Positions 1 to 7,686 of a stretch of DNA of 19,758 nt are shown here, one piece after another (position 1 is the first letter of the stretch; the number at the start of each line of letters is the position of its first letter). Position numbers and translations under genes: made by a program. Source of the DNA: Flavobacteriales bacterium (GTDB lineage: Bacteria > Bacteroidota > Bacteroidia > Flavobacteriales > Flavobacteriaceae); contig NSHO01000011.1 in the NCBI GenBank assembly GCA_002737105.1, forward strand, positions 1 through 19,758. The letters run 5' to 3'. Below the pieces are notes generated by a model that had not been told where the DNA came from, ran no database searches, and was given only the letters and a program-made list of their open reading frames with translations.

Positions 1-1
1 A

Positions 2-154
2 AAACGTGAAAGATGGCATGCTGAATTAGTAAAAGATATTTATATGACAGAAACATTAAATGTATTAACTGATTTAACTGTTTTAGACACAAACAAACCT
101 ATTGTTAAAACTAAAAAAGATAATAAATTAAAAGAAAAATTAGCTTCAAAATAA
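2..154 (+). CDS. prc: C-terminal end of probable tail-specific (carboxy-terminal-processing) protease, 5' truncated
   Basis: An open frame enters from the left edge and ends at TAA 152-154, giving the last 50 residues of a protein. The visible part contains DIYMTETLNVLTDL followed by a Lys-rich tail. This resembles the C-terminus of periplasmic S41-family tail-specific protease Prc, whose E. coli member ends with a DPYLDETVNIALDL segment and then a charged tail. The D-Y-ET-N-DL spacing is shared. The catalytic domain lies outside the window, so the name rests on this short match alone. Prc-type enzymes degrade periplasmic proteins from their C-termini. The gene converges on rodA and shares a terminator with it. 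Another protein with a similar tail cannot be excluded. Confidence 0.6.
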   Translation, partial: KRERWHAELVKDIYMTETLNVLTDLTVLDTNKPIVKTKKDNKLKEKLASK

Positions 155-170
155 CGAATTATTATATATA

Positions 171-199
171 AAAAGCCATTTAAATTTTGAATGGCTTTT
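171..199. terminator. Bidirectional terminator between prc end and rodA end
   Basis: A 10-bp perfect inverted repeat, AAAAGCCATT (171-180) and AATGGCTTTT (190-199), encloses a 9-nt loop. T runs follow on the plus strand (to 202), and the A run gives a U tract on the minus strand. It sits between two convergent genes, so it can stop transcription from both sides. Confidence 0.8.
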
Positions 200-221
200 T
201 TTATTATGTTTTAAATGAATC

Positions 222-1478
222 TTACCATTCATTAACTTTGTTGGCATCTAATTTTATAAAAATAAATAGCATAATAGTAAATGCCCACAAACTAGACCCA
301 CCATAGGAGAAAAAGGGTAGTGGTATGCCAATAGTAGGAAACAAACGTATTAACATGGCGATATTTACAAAAAAGTGAGTAAATAAATAGGTGGCTACAC
401 AATAACCATAGACCCTGCTAAATCTAGTTTTTTGGCGTTCTGCAAGGAATAATATTCGCAAAAATAAAATTACAAATAATCCAATAACTATTATATTTCC
501 TACAAATCCCCATTCTTCACCAACCGTTGTAAAAATATAGTCCGTATGTTGCTCTGGCACAAAACCGCCTTTTGTTTGTGTGCCTTCTAAGTAACCTTTA
601 CCAAAAAATCCTCCTGAACCAATAGCTATCATAGATTGATTTAAATTGTATCCTTCGGCTTTCATGTTTACATCTTTTCCTAAAAGAACATTAATACGAT
701 CTTTTTGGTGGGGCTCTAAAACTTTATCATATACGTAACTAACCGAAAAGGAAAAAAGTGATATTGCTATAAAAATTAATCCGTAAACAAAAGGATTTCG
801 AGAAATCAGTCGATTAAATATAAAATGAATCACCATAAATATTCCAATAAATGAAATTAAATAAATGGGTTTAATGATAAGCGCTAAAAGGAAAGTAGCA
901 ATGGAAATGGCTCCAGTCCACAAATACCAACCTGGTAATCCTTCTCTAAATAAGACAAAAATTAAGGATAAAAAAATCATGGCACTACCTGTATCTGGTT
1001 GTAATAAAATTAACAAAACAGGAAGTCCAATAATTGCAAACGCTATATATTGAAAGTTTTTTTTGGCTAAGTTTACTTGTGCATCACTTAAATATTTAGA
1101 TAAAAGTAGGGCAACAGCTGTTTTTACAAACTCGGAAGGTTGAAAACCAAAACCTCCAAATTGGTACCAGTTGGTTTGTCCTTTTTTGCTCACTCCAAAT
1201 ACAAATAATCCCAAAAGTAAGGCAATTCCAATTCCATAAAATACAGAAGAAAATCGTTCAAAAATTTTTGAATCTATAAATAGAATAGAAAATATTATTG
1301 GTATAGAAATAAGCATAAAAATCATTTGTCTGCCATAATTCAAACTAAAATCAAAAGTATATTCTTGATTAGCAGGAACGGTAACAGAATATATAGTCAT
1401 CCATCCAAATACTACTAGTATGAAGTATAATGAAACGGTTATCCAATCGATGGAATTACTAATATCTTGGTTTTTCAT
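222..1478 (-). CDS. rodA: RodA, SEDS-family peptidoglycan glycosyltransferase
   Basis: A 418-residue polytopic membrane protein with about ten hydrophobic segments. RodA polymerises lipid II into glycan strands for sidewall elongation, working with the class B transpeptidase PBP2. SEDS signatures are visible: FQPSEFVKTAVALLLSKYL (after the third or fourth membrane segment), LLQPDTGSAMIF, the loop GEEWGFVGN, and near the C-terminus FPTIGIPLPFFSYGGSSLWA. The QPD aspartate and the FPTxGIPLPFFSYGGSS motif are typical of RodA/FtsW. Assignment as RodA rather than FtsW rests on the operon position directly after mrdA and the mre genes. It starts at ATG 1476-1478, 54 nt after the mrdA stop, and is the last gene of the elongation operon before the terminator at 171-199. 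Confidence 0.96.
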   Translation of the reverse strand: MKNQDISNSIDWITVSLYFILVVFGWMTIYSVTVPANQEYTFDFSLNYGRQMIFMLISIPIIFSILFIDSKIFERFSSVFYGIGIALLLGLFVFGVSKKGQTNWYQFGGFGFQPSEFVKTAVALLLSKYLSDAQVNLAKKNFQYIAFAIIGLPVLLILLQPDTGSAMIFLSLIFVLFREGLPGWYLWTGAISIATFLLALIIKPIYLISFIGIFMVIHFIFNRLISRNPFVYGLIFIAISLFSFSVSYVYDKVLEPHQKDRINVLLGKDVNMKAEGYNLNQSMIAIGSGGFFGKGYLEGTQTKGGFVPEQHTDYIFTTVGEEWGFVGNIIVIGLFVILFLRILFLAERQKTRFSRVYGYCVATYLFTHFFVNIAMLIRLFPTIGIPLPFFSYGGSSLWAFTIMLFIFIKLDANKVNEW

Positions 1479-1532
1479 TTGTGTTTATTTTCCGTTTTGT
1501 TTTGGAAATTTTTTGGATGTTGAAAAATATAA

Positions 1533-3482
1533 TTATTTTTTGTTTTCCGTCACTTTTTTCTTTTCTTTTTCTACTTCTTTTTTAGATTTTAATTTCATTC
1601 GAATCGAATCTGTTTTATCTAATTTTGGCTTGTAAATAGAATCTTTATTTGGATATAATTTTCGATATTGCCAGTTTAAGTTTCCTTCTAACATTCGTTT
1701 TTCTAGGTCTGTACGGGTAATTTTCTTGTTTAAATACTTTTCAATCATTAAAGTTGCAATTGGCCCAGCCCAAGTATTTCCAAAATGACCGTTTTCCACA
1801 ATAACTGCAATAGCAATTTTAGGTCGAATTCTCGGTGCAAATGCTACAAATTCAGAATGATCTTCTAATTGCACCCGCTTTCCATTTATTTTTGCGAAAT
1901 TTTCAGCAGTTCCTGTTTTACCACAAATTTCCAGACCTTCAACGCCCAATCCAAATGCAGTTCCACGGTTATAAACATCAAATAAACCATTTACAATTGG
2001 GTCGAAATGTCGTCTATTAATCGTTGTAAAATGTTTGGTAGTGTATTTTGAATCTATTTTTTTACCTTTTATATTTTTAATAATATGAGGCGTGAAATAG
2101 TAACCTCTATTTGCAATAGTAGCCATCATATTTGCTAATTGTATAGGTGTCATAGAAACTTCACCTTGACCAATTGAATTTGAAATAATTGTTGTAGAAC
2201 GCCATCCGCCATTTGGATAAAAATGCTCGTAAAATTTTGAAGTTGGAATGTGTCCTTTTCTACCTGGAGGTAAATCGTATCCCATAAATTTTCCTAAACC
2301 AAAACTTTTTAGGTGATTGGCCCAAGCATCAACACCGTCTTTTGGTCTTTTGTATTTTTCAATTGTACGTTTATATACATTTGCAAAATACGTGTTGCAA
2401 GATTTATAGATTCCAAAATTTAATTGTATCACGCCGCCCGGGCAGTGACAACGCATAAACGCCCCACGACCATATGAAAATCCGTGGTTGCACGTAAATG
2501 ACGTTTGGGTATCAATTACCCCTTCTTGCAAACCTACTAAACCTGTAAGAATTTTAAATGGAGAGCCAGGAGGAAATTCTCCTAATAAGCCCCTGTCGAA
2601 TAAAGGTTTAGCAATGGAATCATTGTATAATTTTGTATAATTTCTTGAACGTTGTCTGCCAACTAACAAAGCTGGATCATAAGAAGGCGCGGTTATTAAA
2701 GCTAAAATTTCACCAGTACTTGGCTCAATAGCTACAATTCCGCCACGCTTGTTTACCATTAATTCTTCGCCATATTTTTGTAATTCTCCATCAATAGCTA
2801 AAGTTACATCGCTACCTTGTTTTGCAATGGTATCAAATTTTCCTTCTTTGTAAGAACCAATTTCCTTGTTATGTTTGTCTTTCAGAATGTATTTTACTCC
2901 TTTTACACCACGTAACATTTCTTCATAAGCTTCTTCAACACCTTGTCTGCCAATTAAATCACCGCTTTTATAATAAGGATTGTCTTTTATAATAGCATCA
3001 TTTACTTGTGTAATAAATCCGAAAATATTAGCCCCATGTTTTGTTTGATACTCTCTTAAAGATCGTTTTTGAATGTAAAAACCACTGTATTTTCTTATTT
3101 TTTCTTGAAAACCAGCAAATTCCATTTTGTTTAATTGCGAAAGAAAAAGCGAAGGTAATCTAGGGCTGTAAATTTTGGCTTTACCAATTTTTTCTAAAAA
3201 TTCTTCTTTTGTAATTTGAAGAATTTTACAAAATTCAAGTGTATCAATATCTTTTACTTCTTTTGGAACAACCATAATATCGTAAGATGGCTGATTGGCA
3301 ACTAAAAGTTTTCCGTTTCGGTCATAAATATAACCTCTTTCAGGAAAATCAAATTTTATTTTTATGGCATTATTTTCGGATTTTATTTTTAAAGTGTCAT
3401 CAATAATTTGTAAATAAAAAAGACGAACCAATAACAAGATAGCGGACACAATGATTATGGTTGGTAATAAAGTCTTTCTCAT
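1533..3482 (-). CDS. mrdA: Penicillin-binding protein 2, elongation-specific transpeptidase
   Basis: A 649-residue class B penicillin-binding protein that cross-links peptidoglycan during rod elongation. A single N-terminal membrane anchor (about residues 5-25) precedes the pedestal/dimerisation domain, which contains RGYIYDRNGKLLVANQPSYDI (from residue 49; non-catalytic). The transpeptidase domain has all three active-site motifs: SPFK (S307 nucleophile, K310), SCN (361-363) and KTG (522-524). Between the first two lies a Cys/His-rich segment (C331, H333, C345, H346, C347), in the region where gammaproteobacterial PBP2 carries a zinc site. The C-terminal tail after about residue 590 is rich in Lys and Glu. 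Its ATG overlaps the mreD TGA by four bases (ATGA), which suggests translational coupling; rodA, its glycosyltransferase partner, follows. Confidence 0.95.
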   Translation of the reverse strand: MRKTLLPTIIIVSAILLLVRLFYLQIIDDTLKIKSENNAIKIKFDFPERGYIYDRNGKLLVANQPSYDIMVVPKEVKDIDTLEFCKILQITKEEFLEKIGKAKIYSPRLPSLFLSQLNKMEFAGFQEKIRKYSGFYIQKRSLREYQTKHGANIFGFITQVNDAIIKDNPYYKSGDLIGRQGVEEAYEEMLRGVKGVKYILKDKHNKEIGSYKEGKFDTIAKQGSDVTLAIDGELQKYGEELMVNKRGGIVAIEPSTGEILALITAPSYDPALLVGRQRSRNYTKLYNDSIAKPLFDRGLLGEFPPGSPFKILTGLVGLQEGVIDTQTSFTCNHGFSYGRGAFMRCHCPGGVIQLNFGIYKSCNTYFANVYKRTIEKYKRPKDGVDAWANHLKSFGLGKFMGYDLPPGRKGHIPTSKFYEHFYPNGGWRSTTIISNSIGQGEVSMTPIQLANMMATIANRGYYFTPHIIKNIKGKKIDSKYTTKHFTTINRRHFDPIVNGLFDVYNRGTAFGLGVEGLEICGKTGTAENFAKINGKRVQLEDHSEFVAFAPRIRPKIAIAVIVENGHFGNTWAGPIATLMIEKYLNKKITRTDLEKRMLEGNLNWQYRKLYPNKDSIYKPKLDKTDSIRMKLKSKKEVEKEKKKVTENKK

Positions 3483-3985
3483 CTTTTATTAGGTTTAATT
3501 AAGTAAAGACTAATAATGCATATTGCAAATGTGAAAATGGTGCTCAAAATTGTACGCGAGATAATTTCAAAAAACAAATCGAATCGATATAGTTCTAAAC
3601 AAAAAAGTATAAAATGATGAAATACTATTGCAGATATGATAAAAGTAAATCGATCTACAGATAATTTATCAGCTATTCTGATGGTCTGGTATTCATAACT
3701 TAATCCAAATGCAAATTTTAAGAAAAAAGGTCTAAAGTACGCTAAAAGTAAAGAGGCAGTTGCATGAACACCGCCACTGTCACAAAACAAATCCATAAGT
3801 AAACCCAAACAAAAACTTGCGGCAATAAAACCTGATTTATTTGAGTTAATTGGATATAAAATAATAAAAAGTATGTATAAATAAGGGTTGATCCAACCTC
3901 CTAATTTCACTTGTTCAAGCACAACAATTTGTATTGTAAGTAAAACAATAAAACGTATTAAATTTAAAATGAAGTTACTATTCAT
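3479..3985 (-). CDS. mreD: Rod shape-determining membrane protein MreD
   Basis: A 168-residue, very hydrophobic protein with about five predicted membrane segments. Length and position between mreC and mrdA fit MreD, an inner-membrane component of the elongasome that works with MreC and RodA/PBP2. The conserved feature I can see is the segment around YLYILFIILYPINSNKSGFIA near residues 35-55, followed by a GLLMDLFCDSGGVHATAS stretch. GL-x-D near a small-residue helix is usual for MreD. It overlaps mreC by one base (TAATG) and mrdA by four (ATGA), so translation of all three is probably coupled. MreD sequences diverge strongly; identification depends on hydropathy plus context. Confidence 0.9.
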   Translation of the reverse strand: MNSNFILNLIRFIVLLTIQIVVLEQVKLGGWINPYLYILFIILYPINSNKSGFIAASFCLGLLMDLFCDSGGVHATASLLLAYFRPFFLKFAFGLSYEYQTIRIADKLSVDRFTFIISAIVFHHFILFCLELYRFDLFFEIISRTILSTIFTFAICIISLYLIKPNKR

Positions 3986-4821
3986 TATTGCTTTGTTGGA
4001 TCTTTTTCTGTTTCTGCTTCCAGTGTTTCTTTCTCTTTTTTCTTTTTGTTTTCAATAACATATACATAGCCAAGTGAAGTCATATCGTTGAAAAGTCTTA
4101 CATTGATTACGAATTTGTTACTGGTTTTTTCTGCAAATATTTGTTCAATTTTTCCAATTGGAATATTTTCGGGAAAAATGGAAGATTGCGCTCCAGTTAC
4201 AATAGTATCGCCTTTTTTTAATGTCGCTAATTTTGGTACATCAATAAGTTGTACATATCCAGCATTTTTTCCATCCCAAGTAATTGAGCCAAAATGATCC
4301 GAATTTTTTATTTTTCCGTTTAACGGATTTTTCGTGTGCAGAATACTAATAACTGTAGCGTAATTTTTGGATGTTTTTTCTATAATTCCTACTACACCTT
4401 TATCGCTAATAACAGCCATATCTGTTTTTAGTCCTTCAAACGAACCTTTGCCTAGCGTTAGAAAGTTTTCTTGTTTGGTGTAAGAATTCTTTATCACTTT
4501 TGCTTGTCTTACTACAAAATCCGATAAAATATTTGGAACTACAATTTTACTTTCTAAAATGGTATCTTTTTTATTGAATAGAATTTCTTTTAATCGGGCA
4601 TTTTCTCTGGCTAAATCTTCGTTTTTTTGTTGCAGTCCAAAGTATTCTTTTACACTGTTTATCTGGCTATATGTATAACCTGAAAAAGCGCTTGAAGAAT
4701 TGATATACTGACTTCTATGGTAAGAATGTGATTTAATTGTAAGCGTTAATGAAATACCCAAAAGCAGCAAAAACAGCAATTTATAGCTGTTTTTTATAAG
4801 AAAAATTATAATTTGCTGCAT
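3985..4821 (-). CDS. mreC: Rod shape-determining protein MreC
   Basis: A 278-residue bitopic protein. MreC links cytoplasmic MreB to the periplasmic synthases and activates PBP2/RodA. One N-terminal membrane helix (about residues 10-30) is followed by a periplasmic coiled-coil segment (about 55-85; LQQKNEDLARENARLKEILF). The paired beta-barrel domain then runs to about residue 255, with GVVGIIEKTSKNYATVISILH and the PIGKIEQIF region typical of the MreC fold. The last 25 residues are highly charged (Lys/Glu) and probably disordered. The stop is 1 base into mreD's start, and the start lies 11 nt after the mreB stop, so it is an internal gene of the mreBCD-mrdA-rodA operon. Confidence 0.95.
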   Translation of the reverse strand: MQQIIIFLIKNSYKLLFLLLLGISLTLTIKSHSYHRSQYINSSSAFSGYTYSQINSVKEYFGLQQKNEDLARENARLKEILFNKKDTILESKIVVPNILSDFVVRQAKVIKNSYTKQENFLTLGKGSFEGLKTDMAVISDKGVVGIIEKTSKNYATVISILHTKNPLNGKIKNSDHFGSITWDGKNAGYVQLIDVPKLATLKKGDTIVTGAQSSIFPENIPIGKIEQIFAEKTSNKFVINVRLFNDMTSLGYVYVIENKKKKEKETLEAETEKDPTKQ

Positions 4822-4832
4822 GTATTACCTAC

Positions 4833-5861
4833 TTATTTAATTAAAATATTTTTGTACTTAGCTAAATTTTTAAGCGTCATTCCGGTTCCTCTAACAACAG
4901 CTCTTAAAGGGTCTTCGGCAATATAAACTGGTAAATCTGTTTTTAATGAAATACGTTTGTCCAAACCTCTAAGCATTGAACCTCCTCCTGCTAAATAAAT
5001 ACCGGTGTTGTAAATATCTGCTGCTAATTCTGGTGGTGTTTGAGACAACGTTTCCATAATAGCGTCTTCAATTCTTTGTATTGATTTGTCTAAGGCTTTG
5101 GCAATTTCTCTGTAAGAAACATCCACTTGTTTTGGTTTCCCAGTTAATAAATCACGTCCTTGAACGGACATGTCTTCAGGAGGACTTTCTAAGTCTTCGA
5201 TAGCTGCACCAATTTGTATTTTAATTTTTTCTGCAGTTGTTTCACCCACAAATAAATTATGTTGCGTTCTCATGTAATAAATAATGTCGTTGGTAAATAC
5301 GTCACCAGCAATTTTTACAGATTTATCACAAACAATACCTGCTAAAGCAATCACGGCAATTTCTGTAGTTCCACCACCTATATCCACAATCATATTTCCT
5401 TTCGGTTGCATAATATCAATTCCAATACCAATTGCCGCAGCCATTGGTTCATGAATTAAATATACTTCTTTTCCATTAACACGTTCCGCGGATTCTTTTA
5501 CTGCACGCATTTCCACTTCTGTAATTCCAGAAGGAATACAAATTACCAAACGAAGTGCTGGTGTAAAAAGTTTTTTCTTTAATGCAGGAATGCTTTTAAT
5601 TAACATTTGAAGCATTTTCTCAGACGCATCAAAATCGGCAATTACGCCATCTTTTAGCGGACGAATTGTTTTTATATTTTCGTGGGTTTTTCCTTGCATC
5701 ATGTTGGCTTCTTTTCCAACAGCAATTATTTTCCCAGTTATTCGGTCTCTTGCAACAATTGAAGGACAGTCTATAACAACTTTATCGTTGTGAATTATTA
5801 GTGTATTTGCGGTACCAAGGTCAATTGCAATGTCCTCAGTCATAAAGTCAAAAAATCCCAT
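4833..5861 (-). CDS. mreB: Rod shape-determining actin homologue MreB
   Basis: A 342-residue bacterial actin that forms membrane-associated filaments directing sidewall synthesis. All nucleotide-binding motifs are present: phosphate-1 DLGTANT (14-20), the EPMAAAIGIG segment (138-147), phosphate-2 DIGGGTTE (160-167), and the adenosine motif YLAGGGSMLRGL (289-300). The N-terminal MGFFDFM is hydrophobic and may act as a membrane-binding helix. Length matches the family (about 335-350), with no missing elements. It is the first gene of the elongation operon, 11 nt before mreC, and a TAnnTTTG element lies about 45 nt upstream of its ATG. purH upstream has its own terminator, so transcription of the operon probably starts here. 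Confidence 0.97.
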   Translation of the reverse strand: MGFFDFMTEDIAIDLGTANTLIIHNDKVVIDCPSIVARDRITGKIIAVGKEANMMQGKTHENIKTIRPLKDGVIADFDASEKMLQMLIKSIPALKKKLFTPALRLVICIPSGITEVEMRAVKESAERVNGKEVYLIHEPMAAAIGIGIDIMQPKGNMIVDIGGGTTEIAVIALAGIVCDKSVKIAGDVFTNDIIYYMRTQHNLFVGETTAEKIKIQIGAAIEDLESPPEDMSVQGRDLLTGKPKQVDVSYREIAKALDKSIQRIEDAIMETLSQTPPELAADIYNTGIYLAGGGSMLRGLDKRISLKTDLPVYIAEDPLRAVVRGTGMTLKNLAKYKNILIK

Positions 5862-5906
5862 ATTTATTTGAAGGGTTTAGTATTTTGTGTAAATCTATTC
5901 AACTAA

Positions 5907-5914
5907 CAAAAGTA
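5907..5914 (-). promoter_or_regulatory. Bacteroidota-type -7 promoter element upstream of mreB
   Basis: The minus strand reads TACTTTTG, a full match to the TAnnTTTG -7 element of Bacteroidota sigma factor. It lies 46 nt before the mreB ATG and after the purH terminator. No TTG at the usual -33 distance (17-23 nt upstream) is present, so it is called from the -7 element and position only. Confidence 0.5.
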
Positions 5915-5942
5915 TAAAATAAAATTGGAATTATTTAAAATA

Positions 5943-5977
5943 AAAACGCATTAAAAATAATTTTTTTAATGCGTTTT
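5943..5977 (-). terminator. Terminator of purH
   Basis: A 15-bp inverted repeat (5943-5957 pairing with 5963-5977; core AAAACGCATTAAAA) has a short AT loop. It is 27 nt downstream of the purH stop, with a run of A on the plus strand giving U on the transcript. It separates purH from mreB, and both are on the minus strand. Confidence 0.7.
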
Positions 5978-6003
5978 AAAATAGTGATATTTTTGAGCTG
6001 TTT

Positions 6004-7530
6004 TTAGTGTTTAAAATGGCGCACACCAGTCATCACCATTGCAACATTATTAGCGTTACAATAGCCAATACTTAACTCGTCTTTTATAGATCCTCCTGGC
6101 TGAATAATAGCTGTAATTCCTGCTTTATTTGCAATTTCTACACAGTCTGGAAATGGAAAAAAAGCATCACTTGCCATAACTGCTCCAGTTAAATCGAAAT
6201 CAAAAGTTTTTGCTTTTTCAATGGCTTGATTTAAGGCGTCTACTCTTGACGTTTGTCCAGTTCCAGAAGCGCATAATTGGCGATTTTTAGCAAAAACAAT
6301 GGTATTCGATTTGGTGTGTTTACATATTTTTGAAGCGAATAATAAATCTTCAATTTCTTCTGCTGTAGGAGCTGTTTTTGTAGCTGTTTTTAATAGTTCA
6401 GCTGAATCGGTAATATTATCTTTGTCTTGAACTAAAACGCCATTTAAACAAGTTCGAATATTTTTAGCTGGTAAAGCCACATCGTTAATTACTAATATGA
6501 TTCGGTTCTTTTTTTCTTCTAAAATTTCAATAGCTTCTTGGTCGTAAGAATGCGCAATAACCACTTCGCAAAACAATTTATTGATTTCTTCTGCGGTAGC
6601 CAAATCAATGTTTCCATTGGCAATCAGTACGCCACCAAATGCGGAAGTAGGATCGCCAGCTAAAGCATCTAAATAAGCTTCTTTCATTGTAGCTCTTGTA
6701 GCTATCCCACAAGCGTTATTGTGTTTTAAGATAGCAAAAGTAGGATCATTATGTTTAAATTCATCAATTAAATTAACCGAGGCATCAACATCTAATAAGT
6801 TATTGTATGAGAGTTCTTTTCCGTGCAATTTTGTAAACATTTTATCAAAATCACCAAAGAAAAATCCTTTTTGATGCGGGTTTTCACCGTAACGTAATAT
6901 TTGACCTTTTTCTTCGCTAATTTTCAAATAGGTATCTTCAGTATTGAAATAATTAAAAATTGCAGTATCGTAATTTGATGAGGTATGAAAGGCTTTTGTC
7001 GCTAATAATTTTCTTTGTTCGATAGAAGTAGCACCTTGATTTTCAGTATAAAAATTTAAAAAAGAAGCATATTCATCAACTGATGCTACAATTACGGTAT
7101 CTTTAAAATTTTTAGCTGCTGCGCGAATTAATGAAATCCCACCAATATCAATTTTTTCAATGCTATCTGCTTCACTGGCTCCAGAAGCTACTGTTTTTTC
7201 AAACGGATATAAATCCACAATTACCAAATCAATTTGCGGAATATCAAATTCTGTCATTTGCGCCACATCGCCTTCATGATCCTGACGGTTTAAAATTCCA
7301 CCGAATATCTTTGGGTGTAATGTTTTTACTCTTCCGCCTAAAATTGACGGATAAGAAGTTACATCTTCTACAGCCACAACAGGAACTTGTAAACTTTTAA
7401 TAAAATCTTCAGTTCCGCCAGTAGAATAAATAGTTACATTATTTTGGTGAAGGGCTTTGATGATAGGTTCTAAACCCGTTTTATCAAATACAGAAATTAA
7501 TGCTGATTTAATTTGTTTTGTGTGAGTCAT
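6004..7530 (-). CDS. purH: Bifunctional AICAR transformylase / IMP cyclohydrolase
   Basis: A 508-residue enzyme for the last two steps of de novo IMP synthesis in the cytosol: formylation of AICAR from 10-formyl-THF, then ring closure. The N-terminal MGS-like cyclohydrolase domain (about 1-195) shows ALISVFDKTGL, the phosphate-binding STGGT (36-40) and GGRVKTLHPK (65-74). The transformylase domain (about 200-508) shows the catalytic K269-H270 pair in LKHNNACGIA, SAFGGVLIANG, DAFFPFPD and the C-terminal QPGGSIKDE and GVRHFKH. The start ATG at 7528-7530 was preferred over an in-frame upstream ATG at 7566 because the first 12 codons would overlap the promoter at 7555-7585, and MTHTKQIKSALISVFD fits the family start. 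It is a single-gene unit with its own terminator. Confidence 0.96.
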   Translation of the reverse strand: MTHTKQIKSALISVFDKTGLEPIIKALHQNNVTIYSTGGTEDFIKSLQVPVVAVEDVTSYPSILGGRVKTLHPKIFGGILNRQDHEGDVAQMTEFDIPQIDLVIVDLYPFEKTVASGASEADSIEKIDIGGISLIRAAAKNFKDTVIVASVDEYASFLNFYTENQGATSIEQRKLLATKAFHTSSNYDTAIFNYFNTEDTYLKISEEKGQILRYGENPHQKGFFFGDFDKMFTKLHGKELSYNNLLDVDASVNLIDEFKHNDPTFAILKHNNACGIATRATMKEAYLDALAGDPTSAFGGVLIANGNIDLATAEEINKLFCEVVIAHSYDQEAIEILEEKKNRIILVINDVALPAKNIRTCLNGVLVQDKDNITDSAELLKTATKTAPTAEEIEDLLFASKICKHTKSNTIVFAKNRQLCASGTGQTSRVDALNQAIEKAKTFDFDLTGAVMASDAFFPFPDCVEIANKAGITAIIQPGGSIKDELSIGYCNANNVAMVMTGVRHFKH

Positions 7531-7554
7531 TATGTTGTTGATTGTTTTGAACTG

Positions 7555-7585
7555 CAAAAGTAACAATTTGAATAAGATAATCCAA
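7555..7585 (-). promoter_or_regulatory. Bacteroidota sigma promoter for purH
   Basis: On the minus strand, TTG (7585-7583) is separated by 20 nt from TACTTTTG (7562-7555), matching the TTG-N17-23-TAnnTTTG promoter described for Bacteroidota. Transcription would start near 7548, leaving a leader of about 18 nt before the purH ATG at 7530. This supports the shorter purH start. Confidence 0.65.
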
Positions 7586-7686
7586 TAAATCCATTCTGTA
7601 AATGAGTAACATTTACAAATAATTTTCCAGTAAAAATTGTAACAAATAGTCGCTTTTGGCTACAAATATTTTAGATATTAATTTTT

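Noticed and set aside
7531..7566. Longer purH start at ATG 7564-7566 adding MLLLQFKTINNI
   Set aside because: It overlaps the -7 promoter element and lies upstream of the predicted transcription start; the family begins around MTHTKQIKSALISVFD.
7531..7686. Possible riboswitch or purine-responsive element in the purH/permease gap
   Set aside because: The predicted purH leader is only about 18 nt and no structured element was visible; the gap holds just the purH promoter and AT-rich sequence.
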